Positions 9,247 to 17,074 of a DNA stretch of 64,000 nucleotides are shown in pieces; the stretch's first letter is position 1; the number at the start of each line of letters is the position of its first letter. The DNA is from Actinomadura mexicana (GTDB lineage: Bacteria > Actinomycetota > Actinomycetes > Streptosporangiales > Streptosporangiaceae): assembly GCF_900188105.1 (NCBI RefSeq), contig NZ_FZNP01000006.1, forward strand, positions 248,001 to 312,000. Direction: 5' to 3'. The notes under the pieces were generated by a model, which saw only the letters and a program-made list of their open reading frames with translations, had not been told where the DNA came from and did no database searches. Made by a program: the position numbers and the translations under genes.

Positions 9247-10095
9247 TCAGAACAAAATCGACATGAAGGAGCCGAGTTCGGTGAAGCCGACCCGGCGGTA
9301 CGCCGCCCGCGCCCGGGTGTTGTAGTCATTGACGTACAGCGAGACGGTCGGCGCGATGCCGTGCAGCGCCTCCCGCACCACCGCGGACATCCCCGTCTCC
9401 GACCGGCCCTGCCCCCGCAGGTCGGGGGGCACCCACACGCCCTGCACCTGGCAGGCCCGCGGGGTGACGGCGCCGACCTCGGCCTTGAACATGACGCGGC
9501 CGTCCTCGATGCGGGCGAAGGCGCGGCCGTCGCGGATCAGCTCGGCGACGCGGGCCCGGTAGAGCACTCCCCCGTCGCCGGCGTTGGGCGACACCCCGAC
9601 CTCTTCGGTGAACATGGCCACGCAGGCCGGGTAGACGATGTCGAACTCCTCCATCCGCACCCGGCGCACGCCGGGGTCGGCGGGCATGTCGGGGACGCTC
9701 GAGGTCGCCATCACCGGCTGGGCGGCGCGGACGGCCCGGGGCGGCCCCCAGTACGGCGCGAGGATCTCCCACAGCTCCCCGACCGCGCCGACGGGCCCGA
9801 CGATGGACGAGCAGCGCCGCCCCTGCGCCTGGGCCCGCTCGGCGAACGCCCGGACGGCCTCCGGCCCGGCCGCGACCGGGATGAGGTTGGCGCCCGAGTA
9901 GCACAGCGAGACGAGCCTGCCGTCCCGCAGGTAGCCCCACATCTGGGCGCCGAGGCGGCGCGGATCGAGCCCCGCGGCGTGCACGCGGGAACTCACGAAC
10001 ACGTTGGACACCGGGTCGGCGTCCAGGATCGCGAGGGCCTCAGCACGGTACCGGTCGTCCAGCACGCGCACCGGCATCGAGCCCAGCATCCGCAC
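9247..10095 (-). CDS. GNAT acetyltransferase with DUF4081 N-terminal domain
   Basis: 282 residues. The N-terminal half (DADPVSNVFVSSRV, GYLRDGRLVSLCYSGANLIPV) is the DUF4081 domain. The C-terminal half is a GNAT fold: ACQVQGVWVPPDLRGQGRSETG gives the acetyl-CoA loop (RxxGxG-like) and SLYVNDYNTRARAAYRRVGF the usual last strand-helix. In Mycobacterium the homologous gene follows ispG directly (Rv2867c after gcpE); here three peptidase genes separate them. The substrate is unknown. Possible starts are ATG 10095, 10089 or 10077. It ends just before the regulator paralogue. Confidence 0.85.
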   Translation of the reverse strand: MRMLGSMPVRVLDDRYRAEALAILDADPVSNVFVSSRVHAAGLDPRRLGAQMWGYLRDGRLVSLCYSGANLIPVAAGPEAVRAFAERAQAQGRRCSSIVGPVGAVGELWEILAPYWGPPRAVRAAQPVMATSSVPDMPADPGVRRVRMEEFDIVYPACVAMFTEEVGVSPNAGDGGVLYRARVAELIRDGRAFARIEDGRVMFKAEVGAVTPRACQVQGVWVPPDLRGQGRSETGMSAVVREALHGIAPTVSLYVNDYNTRARAAYRRVGFTELGSFMSILF

Positions 10096-10157
10096 GGCTA
10101 CCGGCCCCCGGCCCTCACCACTGAAAGCTCCACGTGGCCAAGCCTATGCCGTCCGGG

Positions 10158-10177
10158 GGCCGCGCACCTCCGCGGCC
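10158..10177 (-). terminator. Possible terminator after peptidase 1
   Basis: GGCCGCG (10158-10164) pairs with CGCGGCC (10171-10177) around a 6-base loop. It begins 28 bases past the stop of the peptidase gene on the minus strand. The stem is short and has no T-run, so the call is tentative. Confidence 0.35.
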
Positions 10178-10204
10178 TCCGTCACGGCCCGGTCCGCGGA
10201 GGGT

Positions 10205-11782
10205 TCACCGGTGCGCGGCCGCCTGCTCCGCCCTGCCCGCCTTGGCCACGACCGGTTCGGGCCCGGCCGCGCACTCATGGTCCGGGCCCGGCCGGTTCGC
10301 GGGCAGCCGCCCACCGCCGAGATAGGCGCCGACGGCCCCGTCGACGCACCTGTCGCCGGACAGCGAGACGCCGTGGTTGCGCCCCCCGGCCTGGACGAGC
10401 AGCCTGGACGTCGGGAACCGGCGGTGCATCTCCAGCGCGCCCCGATAGGGGGTCGCGGCGTCCTCGGTGGCCTGCACCATCAGGATCGGTGGCAGCGCGG
10501 AGCCGCCCCCCACCCGCGGCGGCGGGCCGCCCGGCACTCCCCAGAAGGCGCAGGGCGCGTTGTACCAGGTGTTGCTCCAGGTCTCGAAACGGTAGCCGCG
10601 GCGGTAGAGGCGCTCGCTGTCGGCGTGCCAGCGTCCCCAGTCGCGCGGCCAGGCGGCGTCCCGGCACTGGACGGCGTTGTAGACCGTGTAGTTGTTCTGG
10701 TCGAGCCGGGACGGCGGCTGCCACACCTTGCGCAGCGGCCCCGGGTCGCGCCGGACGGCGTAGGCCGACAGCGCCCTCGCGTGCGCGGCCCAGTTGTGAT
10801 CGCCGTACCCGTCGGCGAGGTACGCCTCGTCGAGCTCGGTGGGCCCGATCCGCCCGTCGATCGGCTTCGCCTTGAGCTCGGCGCGCACCCTGGCGTAGGC
10901 GGCGGCCACCTTCCGGCCGGAGTCGCCGATCCGGTAGGTCTTGTGGTGGCGGGCGATCCAGGCGAAGTAGGCGTTGACGCGCTTCTCGAAGGCGACGTTC
11001 TGGTCGAGGTTGTCGCCGTACCAGACCCCGCTCGGCCGGACGACGCTGTCGAGCACCATGCGGCGGACCCGCTGCGGATACATCGTGGCGTACACCGCGC
11101 CGAGGTACGTCCCGTACGAGTACCCGAAGTAGTTGATCTTCTTCTGGCCGAGGGCGGCGCGGATGGCGTCCATGTCGCGGGCCCAGTCGGCGGTTCCCAT
11201 GTGCGGGAGGATCGCGCCGTACCGGCGGGCGCAGTCGCCGGCGTAGTGCCGCGCCCTGGCCTTCCAAGCCTCCTCCTCCGCCGCGCTCGCGGGGACGGCG
11301 TCGGGGCGGGCGCGGCCGGGGCTCTGGTAGCCGGGGTCGCAGATCAGCTCGGGCCTGCTGGCACCGACGCCGCGCGGGTCGAAGCCGATCCAGTCGTAGG
11401 ACGCGGCGACCCGCTTCGGCAGCGACCTCGCGAAGAAGGCGGACAGGTCGCGCCCGTGCGCGCCGGGCCCGCCCCGGTTGAGCAGCACCACGCCCTCGGA
11501 CCTGGACGCGGTGTGCCGGGCGCGGGTCAGTTCTAGGGTGATCTGCCTGCCGGCCGGGTCGGCGTAGTCGAGCGGCACCCGGACGGATCCGCACTGCAGG
11601 CCCTTGAGCCGGGTGCCCTCCACCGGGTCCTTGGCGGGGCAGGACTTCCACACCAGGCCGGCCGGCCTCGGGGCGGGAGCGGCGTCCGCGCGCGCCCCCA
11701 GTGCGGCGGCCCCGGCGAAGGCGAGCGTGACCGCGGCGGCCGCCGTCCCGGCGGCGGCCCTCTTTCCAGCGTCGTTCAGCAC
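10205..11782 (-). CDS. Secreted alpha/beta hydrolase, tripeptidyl aminopeptidase type (copy 1)
   Basis: 525 residues, the normal length of the actinobacterial TAP/SlpD-E group. The start is GTG 11782, followed by a signal sequence with an alanine-rich core to about residue 34. The alpha/beta-hydrolase domain shows LLNRGGPG (oxyanion loop), YDWIGFDPRGVGAS, and the nucleophile elbow FGYSYGTYLG with Ser at about 222. The C-terminal TAP-like domain has Asp in ATEDAATPYRGALEMH and His in GGRNHGVSLSG. Such enzymes remove tripeptides or short peptides from N-termini outside the cell. This is the first of three consecutive paralogues and the most diverged. It has its own spacer with a hairpin and repeats upstream. 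Confidence 0.9.
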   Translation of the reverse strand: MLNDAGKRAAAGTAAAAVTLAFAGAAALGARADAAPAPRPAGLVWKSCPAKDPVEGTRLKGLQCGSVRVPLDYADPAGRQITLELTRARHTASRSEGVVLLNRGGPGAHGRDLSAFFARSLPKRVAASYDWIGFDPRGVGASRPELICDPGYQSPGRARPDAVPASAAEEEAWKARARHYAGDCARRYGAILPHMGTADWARDMDAIRAALGQKKINYFGYSYGTYLGAVYATMYPQRVRRMVLDSVVRPSGVWYGDNLDQNVAFEKRVNAYFAWIARHHKTYRIGDSGRKVAAAYARVRAELKAKPIDGRIGPTELDEAYLADGYGDHNWAAHARALSAYAVRRDPGPLRKVWQPPSRLDQNNYTVYNAVQCRDAAWPRDWGRWHADSERLYRRGYRFETWSNTWYNAPCAFWGVPGGPPPRVGGGSALPPILMVQATEDAATPYRGALEMHRRFPTSRLLVQAGGRNHGVSLSGDRCVDGAVGAYLGGGRLPANRPGPDHECAAGPEPVVAKAGRAEQAAAHR

Positions 11783-11889
11783 GTTCGCTTTCTACCGGCG
11801 GGAGGGCCGGAAACCGCGCACCCCGAGGATTCCGCGATTCCGCCTGTAACCGGGACCACTACCAGAAACCCACCGCCCGCCAAGCGGAA

Positions 11890-11938
11890 CGCGGTGTGCC
11901 CGGCCCGCCCCGAGAGGGGACGGGACGGGCACACCGCG
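11890..11938 (-). terminator. Long perfect hairpin between peptidase genes 2 and 1
   Basis: CGCGGTGTGCCCG (11890-11902) is an exact inverted copy of CGGGCACACCGCG (11926-11938). Within the loop CCCC-GAGA-GGGG forms a second small stem. On the minus strand it lies about 120 bases beyond the stop of peptidase 2 and about 108 bases before the start of peptidase 1. It probably ends the peptidase 2 transcript and isolates the two genes. Confidence 0.65.
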
Positions 11939-11940
11939 GA

Positions 11941-12060
11941 ACGGCGTACCACCCGAGTGCCGTACCACCCGAGTGCCGTACCAGCCACGTGCTGTGTGCC
12001 AGCCACGTGCTGTGCCAGCCACGTGCTCTGCCGGCCACTTGCCGGGCCAGCTACGTGCTA
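11941..12060. repeat. Degenerate 16-bp tandem repeat, about seven units
   Basis: The units read roughly GTGCYGTRCCASCCAC. Starts are at 11941 (diverged), 11957, 11973, 11989 (18 bases), 12007, 12023 and 12039, with a partial copy at 12055. The two copies at 11957 and 11973 are identical except near the end. The array fills the space between the hairpin and the stop codon of peptidase 2 and is not translated in any supported frame. Confidence 0.8.
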
Positions 12061-13659
12061 CTGGCGGCCGACCGGGAGGTCCTTGCCCGCGGAGGCGCGG
12101 GCGGCCTTCGCGGTCATGGCCGTCGGGTCGGGGTCGTTCAGTGCCGGGACGGCCTTGCAGTAGGCGTCCGGACCGCGGTGGCTCTGCGGCAGCGCCCCGG
12201 TGTCGAGGTACGCCGCGACCTTGTCGTCCAGGCACGTGTTGCCGTTGAGCGTGTTGGCGTGGGTCTTGCCGCCGACCTCGAACACCAGGCGCGAGGACGG
12301 GAAGAGCTTGTGCATCTCCAGGCCGCCCGCGACCGGGGTCGCCGCGTCCTGGGTGGACTGCACGAGCAGCATGCCCGCCAGGCCCTTGGCGCCCTTCAGC
12401 TTGAACTCCGGCCCGCCCTGGAACGGCCAGAAGGCGACCGGGGCGTTGAACCAGACGTTGCTCCAGGTGTTGAACCTGTAGCCCTGCCGGTAGAGCTTCG
12501 CGGCGTCGTTGTGCCACTTGCTCCAGTTGCGCGGCCAGCGGGCGTCGGCGGCCTGGACGGCGTTGTAGACGGCGAAGCCGTTGTCGTCGCCGCCGGGGCT
12601 CATCCAGTCGAGGAGCCCGGAGGCGTCCTTGTCGTTGACCCAGGCCGAGAGCGCCTGCGCGAACGGGATGTAGTAGCCGGTGTTGTAGCCGGCGGACAGC
12701 ACGGTGTCGTCCAGCTCGTCCGGCCCCATCCTGCCTCCGATCGGCGCCTTCTTCGCGGCGGCGCGGACGGCGTAGTACTCGGCCTCCACGGCCTTCTCGC
12801 TCTTGCCGAGGTGGTAGAGCGAGTCGTACTTGGCGATCCAGGCCCACCATGCCTTCATGTTGTGCTCGAAGGCCTTGTCCTGCTCCAGCTGGGCGTCGTA
12901 CCAGACCGTCTTCGGGTTGACGTTGCCGTCCAGCACCATCCGCTTCACGCGCTTGGGGAAGAGCGTGGCGTAGGTGGCGCCGAAGTAGGTGCCGTACGAG
13001 AACCCGTACCAGCTGATCTTGTCCTGGCCGAGCGCGGCGCGGATCGCGTCGACGTCGCGCGCGGCGTCGGTGGTGCGCATGTGCGGCAGCAGCCAGCCGA
13101 ACTTCTTCGCGCAGTCCTGCGCGTACTTCTTCGACTTGGCGATCCAGGCCTTCTCCTCCTTGGCGGAGGAGGGGACGTAGTCCGGCCGGATCGGGTCGGA
13201 GAAGTTCGGGTCGCAGCTCAGCGCGGGCTTGCTGGAGCCGACGCCGCGCGGGTCGAAGCCGATGATGTCGTACTTGGCGGCGACGTCGGCGTGCCCGGTG
13301 CCGCCGATCCAGCGGGCGAGGGCCGGCGCGTACTCGATGCCGGTGCCGCCCGGACCGCCCGGGTTCACGAACAGGGTGCCCTGGTAGTTCTTCTCGTCGG
13401 TGTGCCGGAAGCGCGACACCGCGATGGAGATCTTGCGGCCGTTGGGCCGGCCGTAGTCGAGCGGCACCTCGACCTGGGCGCACTGCGCCTTGTTCATCGG
13501 GTCACCGGGGCCGCTGACCTCGCACGCGCCCCAGTCGATGCCCTTGGCCGCGACCGTGGCGGCACCGGATCCCCCGGTGTCCGCGCTCGCGGAGACGGCG
13601 AACCCTGCGCCCCCCGCCGCCACGACCGCGGCGGTCGCGACGAGAACGATCCTTTTCAC
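12058..13659 (-). CDS. Secreted alpha/beta hydrolase, tripeptidyl aminopeptidase type (copy 2)
   Basis: 533 residues. GTG 13659 is preceded by AGGGGG at 5 bases. The signal peptide MKRIVLVATAAVVAAGGAGF continues to about residue 27. The hydrolase core carries FVNPGGPGGTG, YDIIGFDPRGVGSS, nucleophile WYGFSYGTYFG (Ser about 219), Asp in STQDAATPVAGGLEMH and His in VGGKTHANTLNG. Copy 3 shares the same leader (AGGGGG, then GTGAAGAGGATCGT-like codons), so copies 2 and 3 are the closest pair. Expected role: extracellular removal of short peptides from protein N-termini. The separate terminators and long spacers argue for independent transcription. Confidence 0.9.
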   Translation of the reverse strand: MKRIVLVATAAVVAAGGAGFAVSASADTGGSGAATVAAKGIDWGACEVSGPGDPMNKAQCAQVEVPLDYGRPNGRKISIAVSRFRHTDEKNYQGTLFVNPGGPGGTGIEYAPALARWIGGTGHADVAAKYDIIGFDPRGVGSSKPALSCDPNFSDPIRPDYVPSSAKEEKAWIAKSKKYAQDCAKKFGWLLPHMRTTDAARDVDAIRAALGQDKISWYGFSYGTYFGATYATLFPKRVKRMVLDGNVNPKTVWYDAQLEQDKAFEHNMKAWWAWIAKYDSLYHLGKSEKAVEAEYYAVRAAAKKAPIGGRMGPDELDDTVLSAGYNTGYYIPFAQALSAWVNDKDASGLLDWMSPGGDDNGFAVYNAVQAADARWPRNWSKWHNDAAKLYRQGYRFNTWSNVWFNAPVAFWPFQGGPEFKLKGAKGLAGMLLVQSTQDAATPVAGGLEMHKLFPSSRLVFEVGGKTHANTLNGNTCLDDKVAAYLDTGALPQSHRGPDAYCKAVPALNDPDPTAMTAKAARASAGKDLPVGRQ

Positions 13660-13771
13660 TTGACCCCCTCAGATCGGCGACTCCGGGGCCGGCGCGATGC
13701 CGGAGGGGGGTGTCGCCGATGCGTGGCTGTTGCGTGTTACCTGCGTGTCGCTACCTGTGTGCCGGCGGGGG

Positions 13772-13803
13772 CCGGACCCCGGGGAACGCTCCCCGGGGTC
13801 CGG
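13772..13803 (-). terminator. Perfect 14-pair terminator hairpin after peptidase 3
   Basis: CCGGACCCCGGGGA (13772-13785) and TCCCCGGGGTCCGG (13790-13803) form an uninterrupted stem with loop ACGC. It lies 21 bases past the stop of peptidase 3 on the minus strand, an ideal position for an intrinsic terminator without a U-tract. Confidence 0.8.
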
Positions 13804-13824
13804 ACCGCACGGCTGCGACCGGCG

Positions 13825-15486
13825 TCAGCGGATGACGTCGGCCTTGAGCTGCGCGGCCTTCTGCGAGCCGGAGCCGCTCAGCGTCCTGGCGGTCGCCGTC
13901 GACGGCGGCGCCGGGTCACCGAGCTGCGGGACGTGGACGGTGCTCTGCGCCGGACGCTCTCCCCGCAGGAAGTAGGCGTCGAAGTAGGCGTCCACCTGGG
14001 CGGAGCCGCGGTGCACGATGCAGTGCGTGCGGTCGCCGTCCTGGACGACCAGGCGCGAGCCCTTGAGCCTGCGGTGCATCTCCAGCGCGCCCGCGTACGG
14101 CGTGGCCGCGTCCGCGGTCGACTGGAACATGAGGATGTTGCGCGGCAGGTCGCGGGTGTGGCCGATGTTCACCGGCTTGCCGGCCTTGGCGGGCCAGAAC
14201 AGGCACGGGGCGTTGTACCAGGCGTTGGCCCAGGTCTCGAACGGGTGCTTCCGGTCGATCCGCTCGTTGTCGCGCTGCCACTTGCTCCAGTTCAGCGGCC
14301 ACTGGACGTCGGTGCACTGCACGCCGAGGTAGACGGCGTACCCGTTGTCGTCGGAGCCGCCGGTCGTCGGCGCGCCGTACGTCTGCGCGAACGTGGCGGT
14401 GTCGCCCGACTTGTACGCCGACAGCGCGGCCGCGTACCCGTGCCAGATGGCCTGGCTGCGCCGGTACCCGGCGTTCAGGATCACGTCGGTCAGCTCGTCC
14501 GGTCCGACGGCGAGCGTCTGCCCGCCGTCGGGGTCGGTGTAGTAGACCGGCTTGTTCTTGAGCTTCGCGCGCAGGTCGTAGAAGAAGCTCCGGACCTGCT
14601 TCTGGGTGGTGCCGAGGTGGTACACCGAGTCGTACTTGGCGATCCAGCCGAAGTAGTAGTCGATGTTGATGTCGAACTGGATGTCCTGGTTGAGGTTGGC
14701 GTCGTACCAGGCGTCGGAGGGGCCGACGTTGCCGTCCAGCACCATCTTCCCGACGTTCTTGGGGTAGACGGTGGCGTAGGTGGAGCCGAGGTAGGTGCCG
14801 TAGGAGGCGCCGTAGTAGTCGAGCTTCTTGTTGCCGAGCGCCCGCCGGATCGACTCCACGTCGTTGACCGAGTCGATCGTCTTGATGTGGTCGAGCAGCC
14901 CGGTCTTGTCGGCCTTGCCGCACGCCTCGGCGTAGCCCTTGGACAGCCTCAGCCAGGTGCTGACCGACTTGCGGTCGCCGGTGCCGTAGTCGGGGCGCGG
15001 GGCGTTGGTGTAGTTCGGGTCGCAGCTCAGGGCGGGGACGCTCATGCCGACGCCGCGCGGGTCGAAGCCGATGACGTTGTAGGCCTCGCGCATCGGGGCG
15101 GAGTTCTGCGCGAACACCCGCGGCCCGAACAGCGCGCCGCCGCCGCCCGGTCCGCCGGGGTTGACCACGATGTCGCCCTTGGCCGCACCGGAGCCGGTGT
15201 GCGGCGTCCTGGTGAGCTGGAGCGTGATCTTCTTGCCCTGCGGCCTGGCGTAGTCCATCGGCACCGACAGCTCGGCGCACTGGACGATCTTGGAGACCGG
15301 GTACAGGGCGTCGTACAGGTCGTGCACCGTCTGGACGAAGTCCGCGGGGCAGGCGTGCCACTTGGCCGCCGAGGGGTTGAATCCTCCGGCCGTTCCGGCG
15401 GAGGGGCTCGCGGCCTGTGCGCTTGTGGCGCCGAGACCGGTGAGACCGAGCCCGGCCACCGCGGCCACGACAACGATCCTCTTCAC
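13825..15486 (-). CDS. Secreted alpha/beta hydrolase, tripeptidyl aminopeptidase type (copy 3)
   Basis: 553 residues from GTG 15486. The frame is open 13 codons further, but AGGGGG precedes this GTG and the start then matches copy 2. The signal peptide is MKRIVVVAAVAGLGLTGLGA to about residue 30. The core has VVNPGGPGGGG, YNVIGFDPRGVGMS, nucleophile YYGASYGTYLG (Ser about 226), Asp in STADAATPYAGALEMH, and His in DGDRTHCIVHRG. The sequence near the nucleophile (GASYG) differs from GYSYG and GFSYG in copies 1 and 2, so specificity may differ. It is the copy nearest ispG. Confidence 0.9.
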   Translation of the reverse strand: MKRIVVVAAVAGLGLTGLGATSAQAASPSAGTAGGFNPSAAKWHACPADFVQTVHDLYDALYPVSKIVQCAELSVPMDYARPQGKKITLQLTRTPHTGSGAAKGDIVVNPGGPGGGGALFGPRVFAQNSAPMREAYNVIGFDPRGVGMSVPALSCDPNYTNAPRPDYGTGDRKSVSTWLRLSKGYAEACGKADKTGLLDHIKTIDSVNDVESIRRALGNKKLDYYGASYGTYLGSTYATVYPKNVGKMVLDGNVGPSDAWYDANLNQDIQFDINIDYYFGWIAKYDSVYHLGTTQKQVRSFFYDLRAKLKNKPVYYTDPDGGQTLAVGPDELTDVILNAGYRRSQAIWHGYAAALSAYKSGDTATFAQTYGAPTTGGSDDNGYAVYLGVQCTDVQWPLNWSKWQRDNERIDRKHPFETWANAWYNAPCLFWPAKAGKPVNIGHTRDLPRNILMFQSTADAATPYAGALEMHRRLKGSRLVVQDGDRTHCIVHRGSAQVDAYFDAYFLRGERPAQSTVHVPQLGDPAPPSTATARTLSGSGSQKAAQLKADVIR

Positions 15487-15686
15487 ATATCCCCCTATCG
15501 TGCCGACTCCGGTTGAGTCAGACATACGGGTAAATGAGTGAAGATTGTGGCGGTTCTGGCGTACGGCCCGACAGGGGCCCGTCAGAGTGGATGCGGAATC
15601 GTGACAAGATCAGCGGAACTCTGTGACAACTCCGGACGTTCCGGTCGCTAATGCCCAGCTCCGGGACGGGTTCCGGGCACACGAAA

Positions 15687-15714
15687 AGGCCCCGGGTCGC
15701 AGAACCCGGGGCCT
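15687..15714 (-). terminator. Intrinsic terminator of the dxr-rseP-ispG operon
   Basis: AGGCCCCGGGT (15687-15697) pairs exactly with ACCCGGGGCCT (15704-15714) around a 6-base loop. On the minus strand the stem is followed by TTTT (complement of 15684-15687). It starts 53 bases downstream of the ispG stop. This is one of the few hairpins here with a T-run. Confidence 0.85.
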
Positions 15715-15766
15715 GAAGGCCGCTACGGCGCCGGCCGGAGCGCGGGCACCGGCCCGCGCCCGGAGG

Positions 15767-16960
15767 TCAGCCGACCACCACGTCGGCGCCCGGTCCGGAG
15801 ACCGTGCCGTCCTCGGCGATCTCGATGCCCATCTCGTCGGCGATGCGCATCGCCTCCTCGATCAGGGTCTCGACGATCTGCGCCTCGGGGACGGTCTTGA
15901 CGACCTGCCCCTTGACGAAGATCTGGCCCTTGCCGTTGCCCGAGGCGACGCCGAGGTCGGCCTCGCGGGCCTCCCCGGGCCCGTTCACCACGCAGCCCAT
16001 CACGGCGACGCGCAGCGGGACCGGGAAGTCCTTGAGGCCGGCGGTGACCTGCTCGGCCAGCGAGTACACGTCCACCTGCGCGCGGCCGCAGGAGGGACAG
16101 GAGACGATCTCCAGGCCGCGCGTGCGCAGCCCGAGGGACTCCAGGATCGCCGTGCCGACCTTGACCTCCTCGACCGGCGGCGCCGACAGCGACACCCGGA
16201 TCGTGTCGCCGATGCCCTCCGCCAGCAGCGCGCCGAACGCGACGGCCGACTTGATCGTGCCCTGGAACGCCGGGCCCGCCTCGGTGACGCCGAGGTGCAG
16301 CGGGTAGTCGCAGGCCGCCGCCAGCTTCCGGTAGGCCTCGATCATCACGACCGGGTCGTTGTGCTTGACCGAGATCTTGATGTCGCGGAAGTCGTGCTCC
16401 TCGAACAGCGAGCACTCCCACAGCGCCGACTCCACCAGCGCGTCGGGGGTGGCCCGGCCGTGCTTCTCCAGAAGGCGCCTGTCCAGGGAGCCGGCGTTCA
16501 CCCCGATGCGGATCGGCACGCCCGCGTCCTTGGCGGCGCGCGCGATCTCGCCGATCCGGTCGTCGAACTTCTTGATGTTGCCCGGGTTGACGCGGACGGC
16601 CGCGCAGCCGGCGTCGATCGCCGCGAACACGTACTTGGGCTGGAAGTGGATGTCGGCGATGACGGGGATCGGCGACTTGCGCGCGATCGCCGGCAGCGCC
16701 TCGGCGTCGTCCTGCGACGGCACGGCGACGCGGACGATCTGGCACCCGGACGCGGTCAGTTCCGCGATCTGCTGGAGCGTGGCGTTCACGTCGGCGGTGA
16801 GGGTGGTGGTCATCGACTGCACCGAGACGGGGGCGTCGCCGCCCACCGGGACGTCGCCGACCATGATCTGCCGGGATCTGCGGCGGGGCGCGATCGGACC
16901 CGGCGCCCCCTGCCCGTCGCCATCGCCGCGGACGCTCGGTATACCCAGTGAAACGCTCAT
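15767..16960 (-). CDS. ispG: 4-hydroxy-3-methylbut-2-enyl diphosphate synthase (IspG/GcpE)
   Basis: 397 residues from ATG 16960, which follows GAGGAGAGGG. It makes HMBPP from methylerythritol cyclodiphosphate, the penultimate step of the MEP isoprenoid pathway, using a [4Fe-4S] cluster. Cluster ligands are visible in SCPSCGR (about 286-292) and MGCVVNGPGEA (about 321-331). The N-terminal TIM barrel has SVQSMTTT, IADIHFQ, RVNPGNI, IRIGVNAGSL and HLGVTEAGP. It is the last gene of dxr-rseP-ispG; the pathway enzyme Dxr is two genes upstream. Confidence 0.97.
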   Translation of the reverse strand: MSVSLGIPSVRGDGDGQGAPGPIAPRRRSRQIMVGDVPVGGDAPVSVQSMTTTLTADVNATLQQIAELTASGCQIVRVAVPSQDDAEALPAIARKSPIPVIADIHFQPKYVFAAIDAGCAAVRVNPGNIKKFDDRIGEIARAAKDAGVPIRIGVNAGSLDRRLLEKHGRATPDALVESALWECSLFEEHDFRDIKISVKHNDPVVMIEAYRKLAAACDYPLHLGVTEAGPAFQGTIKSAVAFGALLAEGIGDTIRVSLSAPPVEEVKVGTAILESLGLRTRGLEIVSCPSCGRAQVDVYSLAEQVTAGLKDFPVPLRVAVMGCVVNGPGEAREADLGVASGNGKGQIFVKGQVVKTVPEAQIVETLIEEAMRIADEMGIEIAEDGTVSGPGADVVVG

Positions 16961-17074
16961 CCCTCTCCTCAATTTTCGGCCCCGCACAAAGCCTAGGCGC
17001 CCCGCGCGGCTGAGTTGACGGCACCCGGCTTCCACCAGTGTGACCCTATGACGACAGTCAGTGATAGTTGTACG

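Noticed and set aside
9073..10875. A 600-codon plus-strand open frame
   Set aside because: It runs opposite to the GNAT gene and peptidase 1 and crosses their boundaries; its translation is Arg/Pro/His-rich without motifs.
11896..15516. A 1206-codon open frame on the plus strand across the peptidase genes
   Set aside because: It is antisense to two signal-peptide-bearing hydrolases with intact catalytic motifs, and its product is low-complexity Val/Arg/Gly. Long antisense frames are expected at this GC content.
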